5,120 nucleotides of DNA, from the NCBI GenBank assembly GCA_007133445.1, contig SLMR01000022.1:1-5120 (forward strand). The letters are read 5' to 3'. This document shows positions 1-5,120 of the stretch, piece after piece. The notes under the pieces are model-generated. The model was not told where the DNA came from. It saw only the letters and a program-made list of their open reading frames with translations, and ran no database searches. Numbering within the stretch: the stretch's first letter is position 1; every line of letters begins with the position of its first letter. A program made the position numbers and the translations under genes. Origin of the DNA: Aquisalimonas sp. (GTDB lineage: Bacteria; Pseudomonadota; Gammaproteobacteria; Nitrococcales; Aquisalimonadaceae).

Positions 1-10
1 AACCGCGCCC

Positions 11-454
11 ATGATGGAAAGTCTGCACAAAGTGGTCGAGTCGGAGTTCCGACTGGCCGTTCTCGAAACCAGTGAGCCTGATCGCGTTCTGGAAGCGTTC
101 AAACGCCTGACCCTGACCACCGGGCGCGCCGTCTACGGCTGGTCACCCAACGACGGATTGTATCGTCTCGGCACCGAGCGGATCTTTATCCCCCATACCC
201 GGAGCCTGACTGATGCGCTCGGGTACGTCGCTGCCAGCCGTCACTATGGCATTTACCTCCTGCAGGATTTCCAGAACGCCCTGGACAAGCCCGGAGTGCA
301 GCGCGCATGCCAGCGAATTCTCGCCAAGGATGACGACGTCCGGCGCCTGGTGCTGATGCTCGGTGCCGACGTTTCCATTCCGGAAGCGCTCCGCGGGCAG
401 CTCGCGCGGATTCGCCACAACACCCCCCGTCAGGGCACCACTACCGGAGGCTGA
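11..454 (+). CDS. Ycf46 N-terminal-domain-like small protein (no AAA module)
   Basis: A 147-residue soluble protein with no signal peptide or membrane segment. From memory, it follows the N-terminal domain of the Ycf46-type AAA ATPases (cyanobacterial/plastid and bacterial). An opening helix and strand end in a 'SEPDRVLEAF' element (about residues 21-30, compare the 'EEDR' of Ycf46). Next come an 'AVYGWSPNDGL' strand-turn (about 40-50), 'YLLQDFQNAL' (about 82-91, compare 'LLRDFHRFL') and 'LVLMLGADVSIPEAL' (about 113-127, compare 'IIIIAPQITIPDDL'). In Ycf46 the Walker A/B ATPase module follows; here the protein stops after about 20 more residues, with no P-loop. A neighbouring gene ends only 75 bp away on the other strand, so no ATPase is hidden downstream. 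Start: adjacent ATG codons at 11 and 14. The frame is open to the left edge and the 10 visible bases hold no Shine-Dalgarno, so an upstream start is possible. The biochemical role is unknown. Confidence 0.7.
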   Translation: MMESLHKVVESEFRLAVLETSEPDRVLEAFKRLTLTTGRAVYGWSPNDGLYRLGTERIFIPHTRSLTDALGYVAASRHYGIYLLQDFQNALDKPGVQRACQRILAKDDDVRRLVLMLGADVSIPEALRGQLARIRHNTPRQGTTTGG

Positions 455-529
455 TCCGGTCGGTGCCCTGTCGCTCGCGGTCGTGCCGCAGGTCCAGCCA
501 GCTACGCGCACGCCTTGGTGTGCCGTGGG

Positions 530-757
530 TCAGCGCTCGACCGGCTCGCAACGTACCGAGGGCCGTTCCCCACGCTGGTAGTTGGGATGCTGCGCCTTCA
601 TGTCCGCCAGCTGCCGGTCGCGTTCTTCGGCGGTAGCATACCAGCGAAACGCCTCCCAGTCCGGTCCGAGCAGGTGCTCGCCGCCCCGCGGATCGCCCTC
701 GGGAAGGGTGAGGCGAATGCCGTAGCGCTTATCGGTGGTGGTTCCCTTCGTGCTCAT
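530..757 (-). CDS. 75-aa conserved-looking hypothetical protein, last gene of the cluster
   Basis: A small, hydrophilic, charged cytosolic protein with no membrane segment or signal peptide. After a short Thr-rich tail (residues 1-9) comes a compact core: 'RYGIRLTLPEGDP' (11-23), 'HLLGPDWEAFRWY' (28-40), a charged helix 'ATAEERDRQLADMKAQ' (41-56), then 'HPNYQRGERPS' (57-67). I believe this pattern recurs in short uncharacterised proteins of other proteobacteria, often near SDR genes, but I know no function for it. The frame is open further upstream into the SDR gene. I chose the ATG at 757 because the codons above it give a low-complexity Arg/Ala/Pro-rich peptide that overlaps the SDR, while this ATG lies 20 bp after the SDR stop and has an AGGA ribosome-binding site. 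It is presumably co-transcribed with the SDR. I see no Cys/His metal-binding pattern. Confidence 0.8.
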   Translation of the reverse strand: MSTKGTTTDKRYGIRLTLPEGDPRGGEHLLGPDWEAFRWYATAEERDRQLADMKAQHPNYQRGERPSVRCEPVER

Positions 758-767
758 GATGCCAGGT

Positions 768-771
768 TCCT
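768..771 (-). promoter_or_regulatory. Ribosome binding site (AGGA) for the 75-aa protein
   Basis: Read on the - strand, AGGA lies 10 nt before the ATG at 757, inside the 20-bp gap after the SDR stop. It supports the short start over the longer open frame that runs into the SDR gene. Confidence 0.5.
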
Positions 772-777
772 GTTGGG

Positions 778-1563
778 TCAGTCGGTCTGTTCCAGAGTCA
801 GCCGGGCACCGTGCAACCGGTCGCCGTCGGCGCCAAGGGGGTAAAGGAGCCGCGGTGCTACCTGCTCGGGCTGCGGCAGGCTGGCTGCGTCCTCGCCCGG
901 GAAACACTGCCGGCGCATGGACGTGTTCACCACGCCCGGATCAACGCTCATGACGCGTACGCCGCTCCGTGGCCCGAGTTCCGCCGCCAGGGTCTCCATC
1001 ATGCCTTCCTGCGCAAACTTGGACACCCCGTAGGCGCCCCAGAACGCCCGCCCGCGGCGGCCGGCCCGGTCACTGACGAACAGCACGCGGGCGTGTTCGG
1101 AGCGTCGCAACAACCCAAGCAGCGCCTGGTTGAGCAGGAACGGGGCGTTGACGTTCACGTGCAGTGATCGCGCCCACAGCTCCGGGTCATACTGATCCAT
1201 GGGAGAGAGCTCGCCCAGCATCGCCGCATTGTGGATGAGGATATCCAGGCGACCGAATTCCCGGTCCAGCGCCGAGGCCAGCTCCAGGTACTCCGCCGGC
1301 CCGACGCCTTCGAGGTTCATGGGGTAGAGTGCTGGTTGCGGGTTCCCGGCCTGTTCGATGGCATCGTACACGCCCTCGAGTTTCTTCAGGTCCTTGTCCA
1401 GCAACACCACGGTGGCGCCGCGGGCAGCGCAGGTTTCCGCCAGTGCCCGACCCAGGCCATCAGCGGCACCGGTGACCAGTACCACCCGGTCAGTCAGCAG
1501 GTCGTCGGCCGGTGTGTAATCCCGCGGAATGATGACCTCGCTCGGTGTGGTTTCCTCGTTCAT
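778..1563 (-). CDS. yciK: YciK-type short-chain dehydrogenase/reductase
   Basis: A 261-residue classical SDR, a cytosolic NAD(P)-dependent oxidoreductase of unknown physiological substrate. The Rossmann fold starts near residue 26 and carries the cofactor motif TGAADGLG at 31-38. D56 at the end of the second strand is in the position that often favours NAD(H). HNAAMLG (111-117) is the NAG-type motif, N137 lies in the 'NVNAPF' helix, and the catalytic YxxxK is Y178/K182. The block 'FWGAYGVSKFAQEGMM' and the later 'DPGVVNTSMR' match E. coli YciK. The catalytic Ser normally lies 13 residues before the Tyr; here that position is D165 and Ser is displaced to S164. The N-terminus is about 10 residues longer than in E. 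coli YciK. The start codon overlaps the stop of the upstream gene (ATGA), with AAGG 7 nt upstream, so translation is probably coupled. In P. aeruginosa an SDR of this type follows ubiG-mupP. Confidence 0.92.
   Translation of the reverse strand: MNEETTPSEVIIPRDYTPADDLLTDRVVLVTGAADGLGRALAETCAARGATVVLLDKDLKKLEGVYDAIEQAGNPQPALYPMNLEGVGPAEYLELASALDREFGRLDILIHNAAMLGELSPMDQYDPELWARSLHVNVNAPFLLNQALLGLLRRSEHARVLFVSDRAGRRGRAFWGAYGVSKFAQEGMMETLAAELGPRSGVRVMSVDPGVVNTSMRRQCFPGEDAASLPQPEQVAPRLLYPLGADGDRLHGARLTLEQTD
1560..1563 (-). other. ATGA stop/start overlap (isoprenoid-synthase-like gene to yciK)
   Basis: On the - strand the ATG of the SDR (1563-1561) and the TGA of the upstream gene (1562-1560) share a 4-base ATGA. 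An AAGG Shine-Dalgarno at 1574-1571 lies inside the upstream coding region. This is a standard arrangement for translational coupling. Confidence 0.85.
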
Positions 1564-2414
1564 GCCCCCGCCTTCTTGCTCAGTCGCTGCTGACGGCGCG
1601 CGGTGCGCCAGGCGATCCAGAGCCGTCGCAGCGGCGTCAGCTCGGTGTCTTGTTCCAGCAGCGGGAAATTGTCCTGGGCCATCTCCCGGAGCAGGGTCCG
1701 GTCCAGCGCGGCGAGGATGATACCACTGCGCAACCGATCCCGCTCGGCGTCGTCCAGGTGGCCGTCGGCCTGATCCAGGAAGGCGAGGATGCGATCGGCC
1801 TGGGCGCGGAAAACATCGCGCAAGGCCGGGTTCGCATGCGGCTGCAGCAGCGCCTCACGTTGCAGCCCGGCTTCACGCAGCTCGTCCTCCGGAATGTACA
1901 CGCGGCCTGCGCGGGCGTCCCTGCGGACGCTGAGCAACCGTCGGCGCAGCACCAGGGCCATGCCCAGGTCATGGGCGAAGCGCGCGCTGGTGGGGCTGTC
2001 GGTGCCCGCGACGCGCCGCAGCAGGGTGGTCAGTCCGCCGCCGATCCGGTGACAATAGACGGCAAGTTCGCGGAAGCTGGGGTAGACGTTGTAGCTGAGA
2101 TCCATGGCGGTGCCCTGGATGATGTCCTCGAAGGCGTCGACCGGCAGGGCAGGGGCTGTCGCCGCCAGTGCCTGACTCGCCGGGTGGCGCGGTTGCCCCT
2201 GCGCCAGTCGCTGCAGTTCCTCACGCCACCAGTTGAGCTTGACCTCGCCAACCGCGGCGTCCGAGACCTCGTCCGGGATTTCGGTGATCTCGGCGTGGAG
2301 TGTGTGCACGGCCAGCAGCGCGTCCTGCTGTTCGGCGGGTGCGAAGCGCAATGCGTAGTAGAGGGCGGTGCCGGGTGTCGCCACCTTCTGGCGGCAGTAG
2401 TCCAGCGGTTCCAT
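1560..2414 (-). CDS. Squalene/phytoene synthase-fold protein with degenerate catalytic motifs (NDUFAF6-like)
   Basis: A 284-residue, mostly helical protein of the trans-isoprenyl diphosphate synthase (squalene/phytoene synthase) superfamily, close to the family's usual length. Family landmarks are 'YCRQK' (6-10), 'YYALRFAP' (19-26), 'EVKLNWWREEL' (57-67), 'YCHRIGGGLTTLL' (120-132, compare YCxxVAGxVG) and 'RDARAGRVYIPED' (165-177). Both Mg-diphosphate-binding motifs are eroded. The first, normally DDxxD, reads TEIPD (44-48). The second, normally DxxED, reads SVRRD (162-166), so one Asp survives in each. Normal head-to-head prenyl condensation is therefore doubtful. The pattern, including 'DEVSDAAVGEVKLNWW', resembles mitochondrial NDUFAF6, a complex I assembly factor of this fold. 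Start: ATG at 2414 with GGAG 6 nt upstream. It lies 39 bp after mupP and overlaps yciK by 4 bp. Alternatives are an active but divergent prenyl transferase or a lipid-binding factor. The fold call is strong; the function is open. Confidence 0.85.
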   Translation of the reverse strand: MEPLDYCRQKVATPGTALYYALRFAPAEQQDALLAVHTLHAEITEIPDEVSDAAVGEVKLNWWREELQRLAQGQPRHPASQALAATAPALPVDAFEDIIQGTAMDLSYNVYPSFRELAVYCHRIGGGLTTLLRRVAGTDSPTSARFAHDLGMALVLRRRLLSVRRDARAGRVYIPEDELREAGLQREALLQPHANPALRDVFRAQADRILAFLDQADGHLDDAERDRLRSGIILAALDRTLLREMAQDNFPLLEQDTELTPLRRLWIAWRTARRQQRLSKKAGA

Positions 2415-2420
2415 GCGAGT

Positions 2421-2424
2421 CTCC
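2421..2424 (-). promoter_or_regulatory. Ribosome binding site (GGAG) for the squalene/phytoene synthase-like gene
   Basis: GGAG on the - strand lies 6 nt before the ATG at 2414, in the 39-bp gap after mupP. It confirms that start. I saw no convincing promoter or terminator in the same gap. Confidence 0.6.
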
Positions 2425-2453
2425 GGGGGCGGCGCGATCGTGCAGCGGGGAGA

Positions 2454-3218
2454 CTAACCCCGTTGCCCGTCCACAAGCCAGCGGCGGAGTTCATTCGGGT
2501 GGCCGATCAGGCCGTCGGCACCCCAGTAGGTGGGCGCATCCTCGGCGCAGATGTAACCGAACAGGGCCACGATGGTCGCCGTGCCGGCATGCCGGCCGGC
2601 GCTCACGTCCCGGCGGGCATCGCCCACCACCACCGCGCGCTCCGGATCGATGCCCAGCATGTCGCAGGCGAGTGTCACGGGTCGTGGGTCCGGTTTGCGG
2701 CGGGGGGCCGAGTCGCCACTGACAATGCAGGCCGCACGCCGTGCCAGGTCGAGATCCTCCAGTAGGGGTTCCGTGAGCCACCCGGGCTTGTTGGTGACTA
2801 CGCCCCACCGCAGCCCGGCGGCATCGAGTTCGTCGAGCAGTTCGGGAATGCCGTCGAAGGGGCGCGTCAGGCGGCTGATCCGATTGCGGTACAGGGTCAG
2901 GAACCGCTGGCGCAGGGGTTCAATGCGCGGGTCATCCGCGGGCAGATCGAATCCCCGCGACACCATGGCCGCGCTGCCATGGGAGACTACCGGTGCGTAG
3001 AATCCCGCGGCCCGTTGCGGGCGCTCATGCTCGGCCAGCAGTTCGTTGGTGGCGCCGATGAGATCCGGGGCGGTATCCAGCAGCGTGCCGTCCAGATCGA
3101 ACAGCACCGTGTCCAGGGCGGGGCGCTTCAGGTGCCGGCTGCGTCCTGCGGTTGTGCCCGGCTGTGATGTGGCCGTGGCCGCGCTGTTGGTGGAGTCCGT
3201 GGCGGAATCAAGCATCAT
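2454..3218 (-). CDS. mupP: MupP-type HAD phosphatase (N-acetylmuramic acid 6-phosphate phosphatase)
   Basis: A 254-residue HAD-superfamily phosphatase that automated annotation would probably name Gph (phosphoglycolate phosphatase). All HAD motifs are present: [11 protein letters not shown] (nucleophile D41, acid/base D43), II T142 in 'VVTNKP', III K175 in 'RRKPDP', IV 'VVGDARRD' (D200, D204). The cap domain lies between about residues 52 and 125. I favour MupP, which dephosphorylates MurNAc-6-P in the peptidoglycan recycling route to UDP-MurNAc. '[14 protein letters not shown]', '[12 protein letters not shown]' and the C-terminal '[18 protein letters not shown]' resemble P. aeruginosa MupP, and the ubiG-mupP-yciK order matches that genome. 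About 34 residues rich in Ser, Thr and Ala precede motif I, where relatives start a few residues before it. No ATG lies between, and the ATG at 3218 has a Shine-Dalgarno and overlaps the ubiG stop (a second ATG follows at 3215). TAG stop. Confidence 0.9.
   Translation of the reverse strand: MMLDSATDSTNSAATATSQPGTTAGRSRHLKRPALDTVLFDLDGTLLDTAPDLIGATNELLAEHERPQRAAGFYAPVVSHGSAAMVSRGFDLPADDPRIEPLRQRFLTLYRNRISRLTRPFDGIPELLDELDAAGLRWGVVTNKPGWLTEPLLEDLDLARRAACIVSGDSAPRRKPDPRPVTLACDMLGIDPERAVVVGDARRDVSAGRHAGTATIVALFGYICAEDAPTYWGADGLIGHPNELRRWLVDGQRG
3215..3218 (-). other. ATGA stop/start overlap (ubiG to mupP)
   Basis: On the - strand the mupP ATG (3218-3216) overlaps the ubiG TGA (3217-3215). A second in-frame ATG (3215-3213) makes ATGATG, so either start is coupled to ubiG termination. 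Confidence 0.85.
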
Positions 3219-3934
3219 GCCTGCCCTTCTTCATGCCGCACGGCATGGGCCATGTAGTTGACGTCGGTGTCCCGGGTGAGCCGGTACTCCCGGGAGACCG
3301 GGTTGTAGGTGAGGCCCGTGAGCTCGTCCACGGTGGCACCCTGTTGCCGGCACCACGCTGCCAGCTCCGAGGGCCGGATGAAGGCGGCGTGATCATGGGT
3401 GCCCCGGGGCAGAAGGCCGAGAATGTATTCGGCGCCGACGATGGCGTACAGCCACGATTTGGCGTTGCGGTTCAGGGTGGAGAAAAACAGGTGTCCGCCG
3501 GGGCGGGTGAGCCGGATGCATGCCGCCACGACTGAGGCCGGGTCGGGTACGTGTTCGAGCATTTCCATGCAGGTGACCGCGTCGAACGCGCCGGGCATCT
3601 CGGCGGCCAGCTCTTCCACGGCGATCTCACGGTAGGCGACGTCAACCCCGGTTTCCAGCGCGTGCAGGGAGGCCGTATCCAGGGATTCCCGGCCCAGGTC
3701 GATGCCGGTCACCCGGGCTCCCTGTTGCGCCATGGCCTCGCTGAGAATGCCGCCGCCGCAGCCCACATCCAGCACCGCCTGGCCTGACAGCGGCAGGTGG
3801 CCCTGGATGTATTCCAGTCGGAGCGGGTTGATGGCGTGCAGGGGGGCGAATTCGCTTTCCGGGTCCCACCAACGGCTGGCCGCATCCGAGAATTTCCGGA
3901 TCTCTTCCACGTTGGCGTTGGTGCTGTGTTCCAT
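3215..3934 (-). CDS. ubiG: UbiG: ubiquinone biosynthesis O-methyltransferase
   Basis: A 239-residue class I SAM-dependent methyltransferase (E. coli UbiG has 240) that performs both O-methylations in ubiquinone synthesis: 2-polyprenyl-6-hydroxyphenol and 3-demethylubiquinol. The N-terminal '[19 protein letters not shown]' (15-33) and 'INPLRLEYI' (35-43) are UbiG signatures. SAM motif I is VLDVGCGGG (54-62), with the acidic residue after strand 2 at D79 in 'GIDLG'. '[11 protein letters not shown]' (122-132) is the conserved post-II block, and '[14 protein letters not shown]' (144-157) follows. Residues 159-181 ('[18 protein letters not shown]...') correspond to the insertion that lets E. coli UbiG bind membrane lipid, so peripheral membrane association is expected. 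ATG at 3934 with AAAGGG 4 nt upstream; 59 bp after the mtaD stop and overlapping mupP. The S-adenosylhomocysteine it releases is a possible substrate of the upstream deaminase. Every key block is intact. Confidence 0.97.
   Translation of the reverse strand: MEHSTNANVEEIRKFSDAASRWWDPESEFAPLHAINPLRLEYIQGHLPLSGQAVLDVGCGGGILSEAMAQQGARVTGIDLGRESLDTASLHALETGVDVAYREIAVEELAAEMPGAFDAVTCMEMLEHVPDPASVVAACIRLTRPGGHLFFSTLNRNAKSWLYAIVGAEYILGLLPRGTHDHAAFIRPSELAAWCRQQGATVDELTGLTYNPVSREYRLTRDTDVNYMAHAVRHEEGQA
3224..3231 (-). promoter_or_regulatory. Ribosome binding site (AAGAAGGG) for mupP
   Basis: This purine-rich run inside the end of ubiG leaves 5 nt before the ATG at 3218. It decides in favour of the long N-terminus of MupP, because no ATG exists nearer the first HAD motif. 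A similar AAGAAGG run precedes the yciK start, at the other coupled junction. Confidence 0.6.
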
Positions 3935-3993
3935 GCTGCCCTTTGACCGAGTCGCGAAGGCGCGTTTGCCTCCGACCTGTATCTGTCAGTCTA

Positions 3994-5120
3994 TCACGCG
4001 TTGACCGCCAGTTTATCCCGCCAGGCGTGCAGACGATTGAGAATGCGGTCACGGTCCAGGGTCAGCAGTTCGCGGTTGTGGACCACATGGCGGCCCGCGA
4101 TCCAGACGTTGGTCACCTGGTGGCGGCCGGTGCTGTAGACGAGCTGTGAGATCGGGTGGTAGATCGGCTGCGATTCCAGTACGCCCAGGTCGACGGCGGT
4201 GATGTCCGCGGCCTTCCCGGCGGTCAGTGAGCCGATGCGATCGTCCTGTCCCAGGGCCCGGGCGGCATTGATGGTCGCCATGGCCAGCACGTCTTCGGCG
4301 CGCAGGGCGCCGGCATCGCCGGCGACCACCTTGCCGACGAGGGCGGCGGAGCGCATCTCGCCGAACAGGTCCAGGTCGTTGTTGCTGGCCACGCCGTCAG
4401 TGCCCAGCGCCACGTTGACGCCGGCGTCCAGCAGCTTCTGAACCGGGCAGCAGCCGCTGGCGAGCTTGAGGTTGGCCTCGGGGCAGTGGAGCACGTGGGA
4501 GCCGGTGGCCGCCAGCCGCTGGATTTCGTCATCGGTGAGCTGGGTCATGTGCACGGCCAGGAAACCGGGATTGAGCATCCCGTTGGCGTCCAGCCGTGCC
4601 AGGGGGCGCTCGCCGGTGTTGTCGATGCTCATCTGCACTTCGTCGGCGGTCTCGTGGACGTGGATGTGCACCGGGACTTCCAGCTCGTTGGCAAGGGTAC
4701 TGACCCGTTTGAGGTTCTCCTCGCTGACGGTGTAGGGGGCGTGGGGGGTGAACGCCGTGCTGACCAGCGGGTCGTTGCGCCAGGCGTCGTGCAGCGCGAG
4801 CCCCTTCTCGATGTAGTCGTCCGGGCCGTCGGCGTACTGGGTGGGGAAATCGAACAGGATCATCCCCGCGGTGACGCGCATGCCGGCGCGGCTGCAGACG
4901 CGGGCGGTCACCTCCGGGTAGAAGTACATGTCGTTGAAGCAGGTGACGCCGCCGGCCATCATCTCGGCGATGGCGGCTTCCACGCCGTCCTGGCAGAACT
5001 CCGGACTGACGTGGGTGGCCTCTGCGGGGAAGATGTGGTCCTGCAGCCAGGTCATCAGCGGCAGGTCGTCGGCGATGCCGCGCATGAGGTTCATGGCCGC
5101 GTGGGTGTGGGCGTTGATGA
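3994..5120 (-). CDS. mtaD: MtaD-type 5'-methylthioadenosine/S-adenosylhomocysteine deaminase (5' end missing)
   Basis: A metal-dependent amidohydrolase (ATZ/TRZ family) that deaminates methylthioadenosine and/or S-adenosylhomocysteine to the inosine forms. The coding frame runs off the right edge; the last whole visible codons read 'INAHTHAAMNLMRG'. That carries the HxH metal motif (codons 5109-5107 and 5103-5101), so perhaps 60-70 N-terminal residues are missing. Numbering from the in-frame Met at 5094, which is not the real start: H145 and E148 in 'HVHETADE' (metal ligand and proton shuttle), H182 in 'FLAVHMTQL', and D233 in 'GTDGVASNNDLDLF'. 'SGCCPVQKLLDAG' (213-225) and the C-terminal 'GSLTAGKAADITAVDL' (288-303) are family-typical. 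The active site looks complete. TGA is followed in frame by TAG, a tandem stop. In P. aeruginosa the MTA deaminase gene also lies just upstream of ubiG. Specificity for MTA, SAH or both cannot be read from sequence. Confidence 0.93.
   Translation of the reverse strand, partial: INAHTHAAMNLMRGIADDLPLMTWLQDHIFPAEATHVSPEFCQDGVEAAIAEMMAGGVTCFNDMYFYPEVTARVCSRAGMRVTAGMILFDFPTQYADGPDDYIEKGLALHDAWRNDPLVSTAFTPHAPYTVSEENLKRVSTLANELEVPVHIHVHETADEVQMSIDNTGERPLARLDANGMLNPGFLAVHMTQLTDDEIQRLAATGSHVLHCPEANLKLASGCCPVQKLLDAGVNVALGTDGVASNNDLDLFGEMRSAALVGKVVAGDAGALRAEDVLAMATINAARALGQDDRIGSLTAGKAADITAVDLGVLESQPIYHPISQLVYSTGRHQVTNVWIAGRHVVHNRELLTLDRDRILNRLHAWRDKLAVNA

Noticed and set aside
477..523. Possible terminator hairpins between the convergent genes (GCGG/CCGC at 477-489; GCACGC-CTTG-GTGTGC at 508-523)
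   Set aside because: Stems of only 4-6 bp, one with a G-T pair, and no T-run on either strand. Termination here may be Rho-dependent, but nothing in the sequence proves it.
758..907. Upstream in-frame extension of the 75-aa gene to an ATG at 907
   Set aside because: The extra 50 residues are Arg/Ala/Pro-rich and overlap the SDR coding region; the internal ATG at 757 has the ribosome-binding site and fits the intergenic gap.
1545..2765. 406-codon open frame on the + strand, antisense to the synthase-like gene and part of mupP
   Set aside because: Low-complexity Gly/Ala/Arg/Gln-rich translation with no recognisable domain. It is a byproduct of high-GC codon bias in the well-supported genes on the other strand and crosses two gene boundaries.
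3960..4010. Possible promoter for ubiG on the - strand (TCAACG...GATACA)
   Set aside because: Poor matches to sigma70 boxes, and part of the candidate lies within the end of mtaD; the short gap fits read-through from mtaD equally well.
4199..4735. Several + and - frame open readings of 80-102 codons within mtaD
   Set aside because: Shadows of the mtaD frame, with repetitive Ser/Ala/Arg/Pro translations and no domain.
1..5120. Search for CRISPR, tRNA/rRNA, IS ends, phage or defence genes
   Set aside because: Nothing seen. Nearly every base lies in a coherent housekeeping or conserved gene, and base usage looks uniform along the window.

Overview
The window looks like ordinary, gene-dense chromosome from a high-GC gammaproteobacterium. 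Protein similarity and gene order resemble the Pseudomonas aeruginosa ubiG region and the Chromatiales/Ectothiorhodospiraceae type of organism. The evidence is a near-complete match to UbiG, a MupP-type HAD phosphatase, a YciK-type short-chain dehydrogenase and an MtaD-type amidohydrolase in one co-directional run, together with strongly GC-biased third codon positions. The exact genus cannot be read from the sequence.

Layout from left to right. Positions 11-454 (+ strand) hold a small protein that looks like the N-terminal domain of the Ycf46-type AAA ATPases without the ATPase module. It converges on a six-gene cluster on the - strand that fills the rest of the window. In transcription order (right to left) the cluster is: mtaD-like deaminase (5' end beyond the right edge, stop at 3994), ubiG (3934-3215), mupP (3218-2454), a squalene/phytoene-synthase-fold protein with degraded Asp-rich motifs (2414-1560), a yciK-type SDR (1563-778), and a 75-residue conserved-looking protein of unknown function (757-530). 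Spacings are 59 bp, 4-bp overlap, 39 bp, 4-bp overlap and 20 bp, so a single operon with two ATGA translational couplings is likely. There is no non-coding stretch over 100 bp, and I saw no RNA genes, mobile elements, repeats or CRISPR.

How the genes fit together. MtaD deaminates methylthioadenosine and/or S-adenosylhomocysteine, and UbiG both uses SAM and produces S-adenosylhomocysteine while making ubiquinone, so these two are metabolically linked. MupP belongs to peptidoglycan (MurNAc) recycling. The roles of the isoprenoid-synthase-like protein, the SDR and the small terminal protein are not established by the sequence. The most interesting item is the isoprenoid-synthase-fold protein. 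It has lost key catalytic aspartates, resembles the mitochondrial complex I assembly factor NDUFAF6, and sits inside the ubiG-mupP-yciK cluster.
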